Shown here: positions 1-6,619 of the stretch, in pieces
Layout of the letters: every line of letters starts with the position of its first letter
Position numbering within the stretch: position 1 is the first letter of the stretch
Assembly: GCA_022791215.1 (NCBI GenBank)
Contig: JAAVYQ010000002.1
Span: 1-14,237 of the forward strand
Reading direction: 5' to 3'
Length of the DNA: 14,237 bases
Source of the DNA: Bacilli bacterium
GTDB taxonomy: Bacteria; Bacillota_I; Bacilli_A; RF39; UBA660
Made by a program: the position numbers and the translations under genes
Notes under the pieces: generated by a model
Databases searched by the model: none
The model's input: only the letters and a program-made list of their open reading frames with translations
What the model was told of the DNA's origin: nothing

Positions 1-2
1 AA

Positions 3-341
3 TATCAAACACTCAAACAAACCAGATACTATAGACTTAAATACGATACTGAAATAGAAATTGAAAAGACACAAAAAGAAATAAAAGCAAAAAGAAAAGC
101 CTTACTAAAAGTAGTCATCTTAACTATTGGAACAATTGCCACAATTGTAACAGGCAATTTAATATATAATCATTTTAACAATCACTTTCAAAATAAAGTA
201 CCTAAAGAAACACAATACCAAACAATCACAGAAACATACACATCACTAGACACATACGAAAAAGAAGAAGGATTATTAGAATATCTAATAGATCCATCTA
301 GAATATTACTAACAAGATATGAAAAAAGTCTACGAAAGTGA
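3..341 (+). CDS. Paralog A, 5' part (partial at left edge, frameshifted): first membrane helix and start of ectodomain
   Basis: This open frame enters from the left edge and ends at a TGA at 339-341. It encodes a basic coiled-coil stretch, a membrane helix at about residues 33-55 (ALLKVVILTIGTIATIVTG) and the start of an extracytoplasmic region. The text PSRILLTRYEK lines up with PTRIMEVYSET of paralog C, and the homology then continues in the +1 frame as the gene starting at 319. The two frames are therefore one gene broken by one extra base, most simply in the A run at 322-327. The basic residues before the helix put the N-terminus in the cytoplasm. The missing N-terminal domain lies outside the window. 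Function is unknown. Confidence 0.6.
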   Translation, partial: YQTLKQTRYYRLKYDTEIEIEKTQKEIKAKRKALLKVVILTIGTIATIVTGNLIYNHFNNHFQNKVPKETQYQTITETYTSLDTYEKEEGLLEYLIDPSRILLTRYEKSLRK

Positions 342-924
342 TGGAGAATTACTAAGAAAAGTAAGTATGTACTATGTAACAAACTTTGAAACAAAAGAAG
401 AATTAGAAAAATACTATGAAATAGACTTTGACAACACGTTAATTCAACCATTCTTCTATAAAATAATAAAAGCCGAAGAAGATGCGCCACAAGAAGAATA
501 TATAGAAATAGAAAGAATGATACAAGACGAAGAAAATAAAATAGAAGAACCTAATGAAACGATATCATTCGCCACTAGTGTAGGACTTGCCATCATATGT
601 GTAGGAATATTAGCGTTATCGTTATTTTACGAAGGTAAAAAAATGCGAGAGTATTATGAAGACTTTGATACAAGTAAAATAATATATAAAGACCAAGAAG
701 AAAAATTAAAAGAACTGATAAAGCATTGTCAAAAAATACTAGAAGAAAATGGTTACACACTACAAAGTGCTATGAAACGATGCGATGAAATAATAGGTTC
801 AAGTTCGTACGAAGACTTAACTGAAGAATATAGAGAAACAATAGACATGTACCAAAAACTAAAAAAAGAACATGAAGAATTAGAAAAAACAATAGAAACA
901 CAAAGAAAAGCACTGAAATTATAA
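319..924 (+). CDS. Paralog A, 3' part: ectodomain, second membrane helix, C-terminal coiled coil
   Basis: An open frame of 201 codons from an ATG at 319. I do not think this ATG is a true start: it has no Shine-Dalgarno sequence and sits inside the coding text of the upstream fragment. The protein continues the ectodomain with TNFETKEELEKYYEIDF, which matches SNFETTSEIEKYFTIDL in paralog C and SNFETTEEIEKYFTIDV in D. It then has a second membrane helix at about residues 82-104 and a highly charged cytoplasmic helical hairpin to the end. The C-terminal text DLTEEYRETIDMYQKLK resembles LTPEEQEILDIYNSLK of D. If the frameshift is a sequencing error, 3-924 is one intact coding region. Function is unknown. 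Confidence 0.65.
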   Translation: MKKVYESDGELLRKVSMYYVTNFETKEELEKYYEIDFDNTLIQPFFYKIIKAEEDAPQEEYIEIERMIQDEENKIEEPNETISFATSVGLAIICVGILALSLFYEGKKMREYYEDFDTSKIIYKDQEEKLKELIKHCQKILEENGYTLQSAMKRCDEIIGSSSYEDLTEEYRETIDMYQKLKKEHEELEKTIETQRKALKL

Positions 925-937
925 GAGGTAAAAGAAA

Positions 938-1223
938 ATGGAAGCGATAGAAAAACAAAAAGAACTAAAAGACGAGATAAAATTCATAACGATAGGCTAT
1001 TCAAAATGTGAACTTCACATAAACAACAAAAGTCATAAAAAGCCTTCGCTAATATTTTTTAATGATTTTGCCATGTCCAAAAAAAATAAAACAAACAAAA
1101 GATACAATGTCAGAATATATAAGAGATCAAGAACTGCAAAAAAGCATAGAAACATACAAACTACTTGAAACAAAGAAAGGAATAATCGCTCATGATAGAA
1201 GAAATAAAAGCAATAGAACATGA
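938..1223 (+). pseudogene. Small decayed ORF ahead of paralog B
   Basis: An ATG at 938 with AGAGG upstream, 14 bp after the stop of paralog A, opens a frame to 1168. Its end (KKNKTNKRYNVRIYKRS) does not look like a real protein. Removing one A from the A8 run at 1079-1086 restores a plausible charged helical protein of about 94 residues that continues as MSEYIRDQELQKSIETYKLLE and ends at a TGA at 1221-1223, overlapping the start of paralog B. Its size and position recall the small E1 gene before E2. I infer either a degraded E1-like gene or the debris of another paralog's N-terminus. A genuine but divergent small gene at 938-1168 is not excluded. Confidence 0.4.
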
Positions 1224-2838
1224 TAATTTTAAAAAAGAAAAACAAGAACTCCAAACCAAAATAAATATATTAAAAGCAAAACTAAAAACATCATATGAAA
1301 TTCTAGACAAAGAAATAATAGAAGAATTAGAAAACGAGATATCCTCAATAGAAGACAAACTAAAAACACACTGGTTTAATACATCACTACATCTTGAAAT
1401 GTTAGAAGAAATAAACAAATTAGAAGACTTAATCAAAAAATTAATAGAATATTATACTGTGATAGACAAAATAAGATATATAGATAGAAACATAAAAGAA
1501 AACATTCAAAATATAACAGAAGAAAAAATATTAGAATTAATAAGAATAATGACTGAAAGTTTATACTATCTTAAAGGAAATGAATACTTTCAATTAGAAA
1601 GTCAATCAGAAAAAAGAGATTTAGCATATAAAACAACTTATGAATTAATAAAGACAGAAATATTAATAAACAGAAAAAGCCTACTAATAGATGTAGTAAA
1701 ACAAGACAAAAACATTAGTAGTCAAATAAATTGGCAAATACAAAAAGAACTAAAAAATATAACTTCATCCAGTTTTGCTAACCCAGCAGCCATAAAAAAT
1801 ATAGAAAGACTAATCTCTCAAATAGAAATTTCCAACCCAGCAGGACTAATAAATCATGAAATAATAAAATCTATATTAGCCATGACAAAAAGTAAAGAAT
1901 TAAAAGAATCCTATACAAAAAAATATAAAAGTGAATTAGATGAGGTAATTAAACAACAAGATGAAATAGCAACTATCATAAAAACAGACATAAGAGAAGC
2001 AATCAAAGAAAAAAAGTCAAAAATAAAAGAATTGAAAAAAACTTCTAAGTTCCTAAAAAAATATATCATAGCTACATTAATAGTATTCTGCATGATTATA
2101 CCAACAAATTTACGAGAATATAATGTTTACAAAAACAGCATAAAATATAATACAGAGATTATAACTTATTCCCTTCCATCTGAGAAACTAGAAGAAACAA
2201 CAAAACAACTAGGCTTACTAGAAGGAGGAATAAATTACACATCTAAAACTGGAATAGAATATGGATTCATACGCACATTAGAAACATGTGGGGATTTTTA
2301 TTATGATGAAATAGGAAACATAATGTATGACTATACTATCTACGACATAAGTGACTTAGAATATACAGAAGATTATAGAACATATTATTTAAATAAAGAA
2401 AAACTAGAAGATTCTAGAATAATAGAAAGTGGAACAAAAGAAGGAATGCCAACATATGACTCACAAGTAATTGAACAAAAGCAAAATCAATCAAAAAAAA
2501 TCAACTTATATCCAGAAGAAAATAAAATTTTAGTGGCATTTCTAGATTTAATATTATTTATAATGATAATTTCGAATTTAATATTATTTATACTTAAAGT
2601 AAGGGATAAAAAGCAAAGTAAAGAAGCAATCCTAAAAGTTAAAGAATTAAAAATGGAGTGTGAAGAATTAATTAATAAAAACGAAATACAACTAGAAGAA
2701 GTAAAAAAGATTTCCGAAGAATTAAAAACATTAATGAAAGAAGAACTTAAAGGCGAAGAATTATTATTTGAAATCTACAAAGACTATGAAGAAAAAGATC
2801 GTGAATTAAGACTCTCTCTTAACAAACTAAGTGACTAA
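1192..2838 (+). CDS. Paralog B: two-helix membrane coiled-coil protein, intact
   Basis: 548 residues from the ATG at 1192, with AAAGGA about 10 bases upstream. Residues 1-290 are a charged, mostly helical cytoplasmic region. It carries the family motif in a variant form at residues 189-197 (NITSSSFAN), and the following block (GLINHEIIKSILAMTKSKEL) has Met where most paralogs have Cys. A membrane helix lies at about 291-309 and a second at about 446-468. Between them is the largest ectodomain of the set, about 135 residues, including YDYTIYDISDLEYTEDYRTYYL, which matches the YDxSxFET block of C and D. The C-terminal 80 residues form a charged coiled coil. Lysines flank both helices on the cytoplasmic side, so both ends are predicted inside. 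Function is unknown; I recognise no named domain. Confidence 0.85.
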   Translation: MIEEIKAIEHDNFKKEKQELQTKINILKAKLKTSYEILDKEIIEELENEISSIEDKLKTHWFNTSLHLEMLEEINKLEDLIKKLIEYYTVIDKIRYIDRNIKENIQNITEEKILELIRIMTESLYYLKGNEYFQLESQSEKRDLAYKTTYELIKTEILINRKSLLIDVVKQDKNISSQINWQIQKELKNITSSSFANPAAIKNIERLISQIEISNPAGLINHEIIKSILAMTKSKELKESYTKKYKSELDEVIKQQDEIATIIKTDIREAIKEKKSKIKELKKTSKFLKKYIIATLIVFCMIIPTNLREYNVYKNSIKYNTEIITYSLPSEKLEETTKQLGLLEGGINYTSKTGIEYGFIRTLETCGDFYYDEIGNIMYDYTIYDISDLEYTEDYRTYYLNKEKLEDSRIIESGTKEGMPTYDSQVIEQKQNQSKKINLYPEENKILVAFLDLILFIMIISNLILFILKVRDKKQSKEAILKVKELKMECEELINKNEIQLEEVKKISEELKTLMKEELKGEELLFEIYKDYEEKDRELRLSLNKLSD

Positions 2839-2854
2839 AGAAAGAAGTGAAATA

Positions 2855-4306
2855 ATGTATCAAACTGAATCAAAAAACAACGACATATTTATAAAAATAG
2901 ACGAGCAAATAAATGGATTAAATTGGGCAATAACATCCAGTGAAAACAAAATAACATTAAATAATACTAGTGGATACAATTTAAACGAAGGTAATTTAGG
3001 AATATACATACAAGCAATAAAACACATAATAATGACATACAAACGTGACTACTATAACGAAAAAGAAATAATCAAACAACTAGTATATAATTACTTAAAA
3101 ATAGAAGTATTATACCTTAGAAACGCTCAAAGTGAAATATTAAGAAGTATAACAGGAGACAACGAATTATTAGAATATACTAAAAAAAAGATAACAAGTG
3201 AAATAAATGAAATTAAAAGTTCAGCATACGGTAACATTGAACTAATAAACCATTTGCAAAGAACAATAAGCATCAAAAATGAAATACTAGACGAAGAAAT
3301 AATAAGAAGTATAGTAAGATGTAACGATCCTGAATTAGTAAGGGAAATAAACAAAGAATTAGTAGAAAACAGCAAAGACAAAATAAGATATCTGAAATCA
3401 AACCTAAGAAACAAAACAGAAAACTTTAAAAAATACTACGAAAACTTTTTGAACAAAATACAAATCAATAGAAAAATTAAAAAACAATTAGCACTTTCTT
3501 CAACATGGTTTTCTATAATAATGACAGTATTTATAGTCGCGGAGTTAAAAGTTCCAGACTTTATAGACTCACTAAGACCAGTAGCTTACAAAGCAGAAAT
3601 AGAAAGCATCTCATCATTAGGAGAAAAAGAAACAACAGAAGATTATCTAGCGAAAGATGTACCTACTAGAATAATGGAAGTATACAGTGAAACTTACGAA
3701 ATAGATGGGTCATACTACAAAGACAAAACAACCTATGATTTATCAAACTTTGAAACAACCTCAGAAATAGAAAAATACTTCACCATAGATTTAGAACTAA
3801 TAAGTGAAGAAAATATAGAAACCAAAATAAATGCGGAAGAACTTAAGACAGAAGGATATAAAGTACTCAAAAGCATAACATTAGACCTAAAAAATTACAC
3901 GAAAACCAAAGATGAAAAAGAATTTTTACTATACATATTATGGTTTTTATTATATCTTCTAATAACTATTGTTGCCATAGAAATTCCAAATATGCCTATA
4001 GATCAAATCAAAAAAACTCTAGCAAAATACAAAGAACTAAAAGAAGATAGTGAAAACTTAAAATTAGACAAAGAAGTATATATAGAAATAATAAAAGAAT
4101 TTGAAGAACTACTAAAAAACAGCAACATAGAATTAAATGAAATACTTAAACTATATGAAGAAATAGAAGTATTAGCAAAGATAGATTCAATAACACCAGA
4201 AGAGCGAATAATCAAAAGAGACTATGAATCATTCAAAAAAGAAATAGAAGAAATTGGGCTATCAAGTGATTGTGTCAAACTAAAAAAATTATTAAAAATA
4301 CAGTAG
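2855..4306 (+). CDS. Paralog C: two-helix membrane coiled-coil protein, intact
   Basis: I take the ATG at 2855 (483 residues) rather than the GTG at 2831. The GTG lacks an upstream ribosome site and overlaps the end of B, while the ATG aligns with the start of paralog D. The N-terminal domain carries EIKSSAYGN at residues 119-127 and ILDEEIIRSIVRCNDPELV about 30 residues later. A basic stretch leads to a membrane helix at about 211-230, then an ectodomain of about 125 residues with the SNFETTSEIEKYFTIDL block, a second helix at about 357-377, and IEIPNMPIDQIKK immediately after it. The C-terminus is a coiled-coil hairpin with ITPEERIIKRDYESFK. C is the closest relative of D, with long protein similarity and a 32-bp identical stretch. 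Function is unknown. Confidence 0.85.
   Translation: MYQTESKNNDIFIKIDEQINGLNWAITSSENKITLNNTSGYNLNEGNLGIYIQAIKHIIMTYKRDYYNEKEIIKQLVYNYLKIEVLYLRNAQSEILRSITGDNELLEYTKKKITSEINEIKSSAYGNIELINHLQRTISIKNEILDEEIIRSIVRCNDPELVREINKELVENSKDKIRYLKSNLRNKTENFKKYYENFLNKIQINRKIKKQLALSSTWFSIIMTVFIVAELKVPDFIDSLRPVAYKAEIESISSLGEKETTEDYLAKDVPTRIMEVYSETYEIDGSYYKDKTTYDLSNFETTSEIEKYFTIDLELISEENIETKINAEELKTEGYKVLKSITLDLKNYTKTKDEKEFLLYILWFLLYLLITIVAIEIPNMPIDQIKKTLAKYKELKEDSENLKLDKEVYIEIIKEFEELLKNSNIELNEILKLYEEIEVLAKIDSITPEERIIKRDYESFKKEIEEIGLSSDCVKLKKLLKIQ
3594..3625 (+). repeat. 32-bp exact repeat, copy in paralog C
   Basis: This stretch, coding for the start of the ectodomain (EIESISSLGE), is identical to 5002-5033 in paralog D. 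It is embedded in a longer, diverged homologous region and points to a recent duplication or gene conversion between C and D. Confidence 0.8.
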
Positions 4307-4321
4307 AAAAGAGGCAGACAA

Positions 4322-4885
4322 ATGCAAGAAGCAATTAACCAAAGAAAACAAAAGATAGAATTTCAATATGGGAAGAATTATTGGAGAGTAACATCATCAG
4401 ACCTTTTATACCTATATAGTACTAACATAGGAAAACCAAATAAAGAAAACTTAGAACAGCACTTAGATGCATTAAAGTACCTACTTACACAAATGAATTC
4501 CAAACAATACACTAAAGAAGACAAAAAGCAAATCATGAAAATGATATATAACTACCTATGTTTAGAAGTATTATATGAAAGAAAAAGAAAAAGTATACTA
4601 TTAGCAAACATAACATTATTTAAAAATTTAGAAGAACTAAAAGAATACATAACACAAGAGTTAAAAAACGAACTAAAAGAAATAAAAACAAGTACATATG
4701 GAAATTTAGAACTAATAAAATATCTAGACATGCTGATAAACCTAAAAGGCACAATATTAGACGAAGAAGTAATAAGGACAATAATGAAATGCACCAAGCC
4801 CGAACTAGTACAAAGAATAAACCAAGAATTAATAAGTAATAGACTACAAAGCATACAAACAAACCAGTTGGAAAAAAACACTTAA
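4322..4885 (+). CDS. Paralog D, 5' part (frameshifted): cytoplasmic N-terminal domain
   Basis: A start at ATG 4322 with AGAGG upstream, 15 bp after the stop of C. The 187 residues align end to end with the N-terminal domain of C. They include the family motif EIKTSTYGN at residues 120-128 and the block ILDEEVIRTIMKCTKPELV with its conserved Cys. The frame closes at a TAA at 4883, just before where the first membrane helix should begin. The helix and everything after it continue in the next frame. Deleting one A from the A7 run at 4872-4878 joins them (QLEKTLNEIFLAAH). As read, this would be a soluble truncated protein. The linker before the helix is also shorter than in C, so an out-of-frame deletion near 4830-4880 is an alternative cause. 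Confidence 0.7.
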   Translation: MQEAINQRKQKIEFQYGKNYWRVTSSDLLYLYSTNIGKPNKENLEQHLDALKYLLTQMNSKQYTKEDKKQIMKMIYNYLCLEVLYERKRKSILLANITLFKNLEELKEYITQELKNELKEIKTSTYGNLELIKYLDMLINLKGTILDEEVIRTIMKCTKPELVQRINQELISNRLQSIQTNQLEKNT

Positions 4886-5726
4886 CGAAATATTTCTAGC
4901 CGCTCATATTGTTCTATTTTGTGGAAGTACAACTCTCTCACTATTCACGGCAAATGAAATACAAAAATTTGTTGCCAAAGGTGGTCCAAAAGAATATAAA
5001 ACAGAAATAGAAAGCATCTCATCATTAGGAGAAGAAACGCATACAGAAGACTACTTATCTCAAAGTTTTCCAACGAAAACTCTAGAAAAATATAGTAAAA
5101 CATATATAGAAGAAGGAAAACAATACAAAAAACTAGAAATATATGACATATCAAACTTTGAAACCACAGAAGAAATAGAAAAATATTTCACAATAGATGT
5201 AGAATTTCTTGGCTTAAAACCAATAGAAACAAAAACAATAGATGCTAAAGATTTAGAAAAAGATGAATATCAAGTCTTTAGAAACGCAACAAAAAACTTA
5301 GAAGACTATAAAATGTCAAGAACACCTGAAGATGAAGGAATGAGATTATTCCTAAAAATTGTGCTTTACATTTTATTATTAGTGTCAGTAATCAAAATCC
5401 CAGGGATGCCAATACAAGAAATAATTAAAATAATAGATAAAATAATCGCACAAGAAGAGATAAATAATACTAAAAAAGAAAAAGAAAGCAAATTAAAAGA
5501 AATTATAAAACAACTAGAAGAACTACTAAACTCTAACAACATAAAACTAAACGAAATAAATGAATACTTTGAAGAAATGAGACTAATGTCAAACGATAAA
5601 AAATTAACACCAGAAGAGCAAGAAATATTAGACATATACAATTCACTAAAAAGTGTAGAAGAAAGCGAAAGCAAATTAAAAGTATATAAATATTATCGAA
5701 AATTAAAAAGAAAATTAGAAGTATAA
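4863..5726 (+). CDS. Paralog D, 3' part: membrane helices, ectodomain, C-terminal coiled coil
   Basis: This frame is open from just after stops at 4830-4835 and its first ATG is at 5313, far inside the homologous region. It therefore looks like the continuation of the gene starting at 4322, not an independent gene. It encodes a membrane helix at about nt 4890-4960, an ectodomain with YDISNFETTEEIEKYFTIDV, and a second helix at about nt 5346-5399 followed by IKIPGMPIQEIIK. It ends in a coiled-coil hairpin with LTPEEQEILDIYNSLK. All of this aligns with paralog C. If 5313 were used as a start, the product would keep only the second helix and the C-terminal hairpin (137 residues). Confidence 0.65.
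   Translation, partial: TSWKKTLNEIFLAAHIVLFCGSTTLSLFTANEIQKFVAKGGPKEYKTEIESISSLGEETHTEDYLSQSFPTKTLEKYSKTYIEEGKQYKKLEIYDISNFETTEEIEKYFTIDVEFLGLKPIETKTIDAKDLEKDEYQVFRNATKNLEDYKMSRTPEDEGMRLFLKIVLYILLLVSVIKIPGMPIQEIIKIIDKIIAQEEINNTKKEKESKLKEIIKQLEELLNSNNIKLNEINEYFEEMRLMSNDKKLTPEEQEILDIYNSLKSVEESESKLKVYKYYRKLKRKLEV
5002..5033 (+). repeat. 32-bp exact repeat, copy in paralog D
   Basis: Identical to 3594-3625 in paralog C and coding for the same ectodomain segment. The flanking DNA is similar but not identical. Confidence 0.8.
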
Positions 5727-5741
5727 AAACATTAAAAACTA

Positions 5742-5750
5742 TGATATAAT
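5742..5750 (+). promoter_or_regulatory. Possible extended -10 promoter element ahead of the metallo-beta-lactamase-like gene
   Basis: TGA followed by TATAAT gives a TGn-extended -10 in the 40-bp gap after paralog D. No convincing -35 lies at the usual spacing. A start point about 7 bases downstream would leave only about 10 bases of leader and would cut into the weak ribosome site (AAAGTGA). The match may be chance in AT-rich DNA. Confidence 0.35.
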
Positions 5751-5766
5751 CTTAAAGTGATCAAAA

Positions 5767-6453
5767 ATGGAAATAAAAATATTAAAAATAGAAAATGATA
5801 ATAATTGCATAACAATAAACAAACATATTATAATAAACTTAGGAAAAAACAGCATAAACACATTACTACAAGATGGGTATGATTTAACAAAAATAGACAC
5901 AGTAATATTCACAAACATAGAAAAAAACACAATCAGTGATTACCCATTACTAATAGTCAGTTTAGAGAAATTAGGAGTAAGAAACAAAATAAACGTATAC
6001 TATCCTGAAAAAGAAAAAAACAAAATTGAAGAATACATACACAAAAAATATGACACATACTTTGATGCTTACATAGAAGAATATATAACATATATAGAAA
6101 TAATAGATAAAAAACTTGAAGAAAAAGAAGAAACATACAAATTTATACAAACGACAGACTCTAATTATGGGCTAATAATAAACGATAAAATAGGAATAAC
6201 AGGAAACACACCTATAACTGACGGAGTCAAAGAAATATATCAAAGAAGCGACTTAGTCATGACAGACTGTGGGCAATTAGAAGGAGACAACCAACATATG
6301 GGAATAGACGATTTGGTAGTCTTAAGCGTGCAGTACACAGGAGTCAAGATAATTCCAATAAACATGACAGAAAACATAAAAGAAGAACTAAAAAATATGA
6401 AACTACAAAATGTAATAATAACAGACGAAAAATATACATGCTATATGAATTAA
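5767..6453 (+). CDS. Metallo-beta-lactamase-fold protein lacking the metal-binding signature
   Basis: 228 residues. The order of motifs follows the RNase Z/arylsulfatase-like branch of the metallo-beta-lactamase fold: an N-terminal strand, INLGKNSINTLLQDGYDLTKID at about 23-44, and VIFTNIEKNTISDYPLL at about 46-62. The last sits where these enzymes have IFITHxHxDHxxDLP. Here the HxHxDH residues are N50, E52, N54 and T55, so the zinc ligands are gone. The GDT strand motif reads ITGNT (N147 for Asp), and the later D167/C168 and H177 (QHMGIDDL) correspond to the end of the domain, where a histidine survives. I infer a catalytically inactive member, perhaps a binding or scaffold protein. The start is ATG 5767 with a weak AAAGTGA ribosome site. 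The stop lies 4 bp before the insertion sequence. There is no signal peptide or membrane helix. The fold call is made from motif order only. Confidence 0.65.
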   Translation: MEIKILKIENDNNCITINKHIIINLGKNSINTLLQDGYDLTKIDTVIFTNIEKNTISDYPLLIVSLEKLGVRNKINVYYPEKEKNKIEEYIHKKYDTYFDAYIEEYITYIEIIDKKLEEKEETYKFIQTTDSNYGLIINDKIGITGNTPITDGVKEIYQRSDLVMTDCGQLEGDNQHMGIDDLVVLSVQYTGVKIIPINMTENIKEELKNMKLQNVIITDEKYTCYMN

Positions 6454-6457
6454 AGAG

Positions 6458-6470
6458 ATTTGAGTTTAGG
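6458..6470 (+). repeat. Left terminal inverted repeat of the insertion sequence
   Basis: ATTTGAGTTTAGG, a perfect reverse complement of 8029-8041. The match stops at the next base outward (G opposite G), which fixes the likely edge. Confidence 0.85.
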
Positions 6471-6491
6471 TAAAAATAAAACTTGACATAA

Positions 6492-6528
6492 AAAAAGATG
6501 AAATTGTTAATAACTTTTTCATCTTTTT
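6492..6528. terminator. Hairpin at the left end of the insertion sequence, likely bidirectional terminator
   Basis: A 12-bp stem (AAAAAGATGAAA at 6492-6503 paired with TTTCATCTTTTT at 6517-6528) surrounds a 13-base loop and ends in a T run on either strand. Insertion sequences often carry such structures to block read-through from flanking genes. Here it could also end transcription from the upstream array. The stem has few G-C pairs, so its strength is uncertain. Confidence 0.55.
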
Positions 6529-6563
6529 GCTTTAAATATAAGGTAAAACATTCCAAAATTTAG

Positions 6564-6569
6564 TATAAT
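6564..6569 (+). promoter_or_regulatory. Candidate -10 element of the transposase promoter
   Basis: A perfect TATAAT lies 50 bases before the transposase start, inside the insertion sequence and after the hairpin. No good -35 is seen at 16-18 bp spacing, consistent with weak expression, as is usual for transposases. Confidence 0.45.
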
Positions 6570-6619
6570 TTAATTAACACAAAAAATAAATACTAAACAA
6601 AATATTGGAGGTGTCTTAC

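Noticed and set aside
339..341. TGA read as tryptophan (mycoplasma code) to extend paralog A
   Set aside because: The frame beyond the TGA loses homology to the paralogs while the +1 frame keeps it, and tryptophans in queA and the transposase use TGG.
1036..1058. Terminator-like sequence (A run, AGC/GCT, T run) between paralogs A and B
   Set aside because: Only three G/C-containing stem pairs with an unpaired bulge before the T run; too weak to call.
2831..2854. GTG start for paralog C overlapping the end of B
   Set aside because: No ribosome site precedes it, and alignment with paralog D supports the ATG at 2855.
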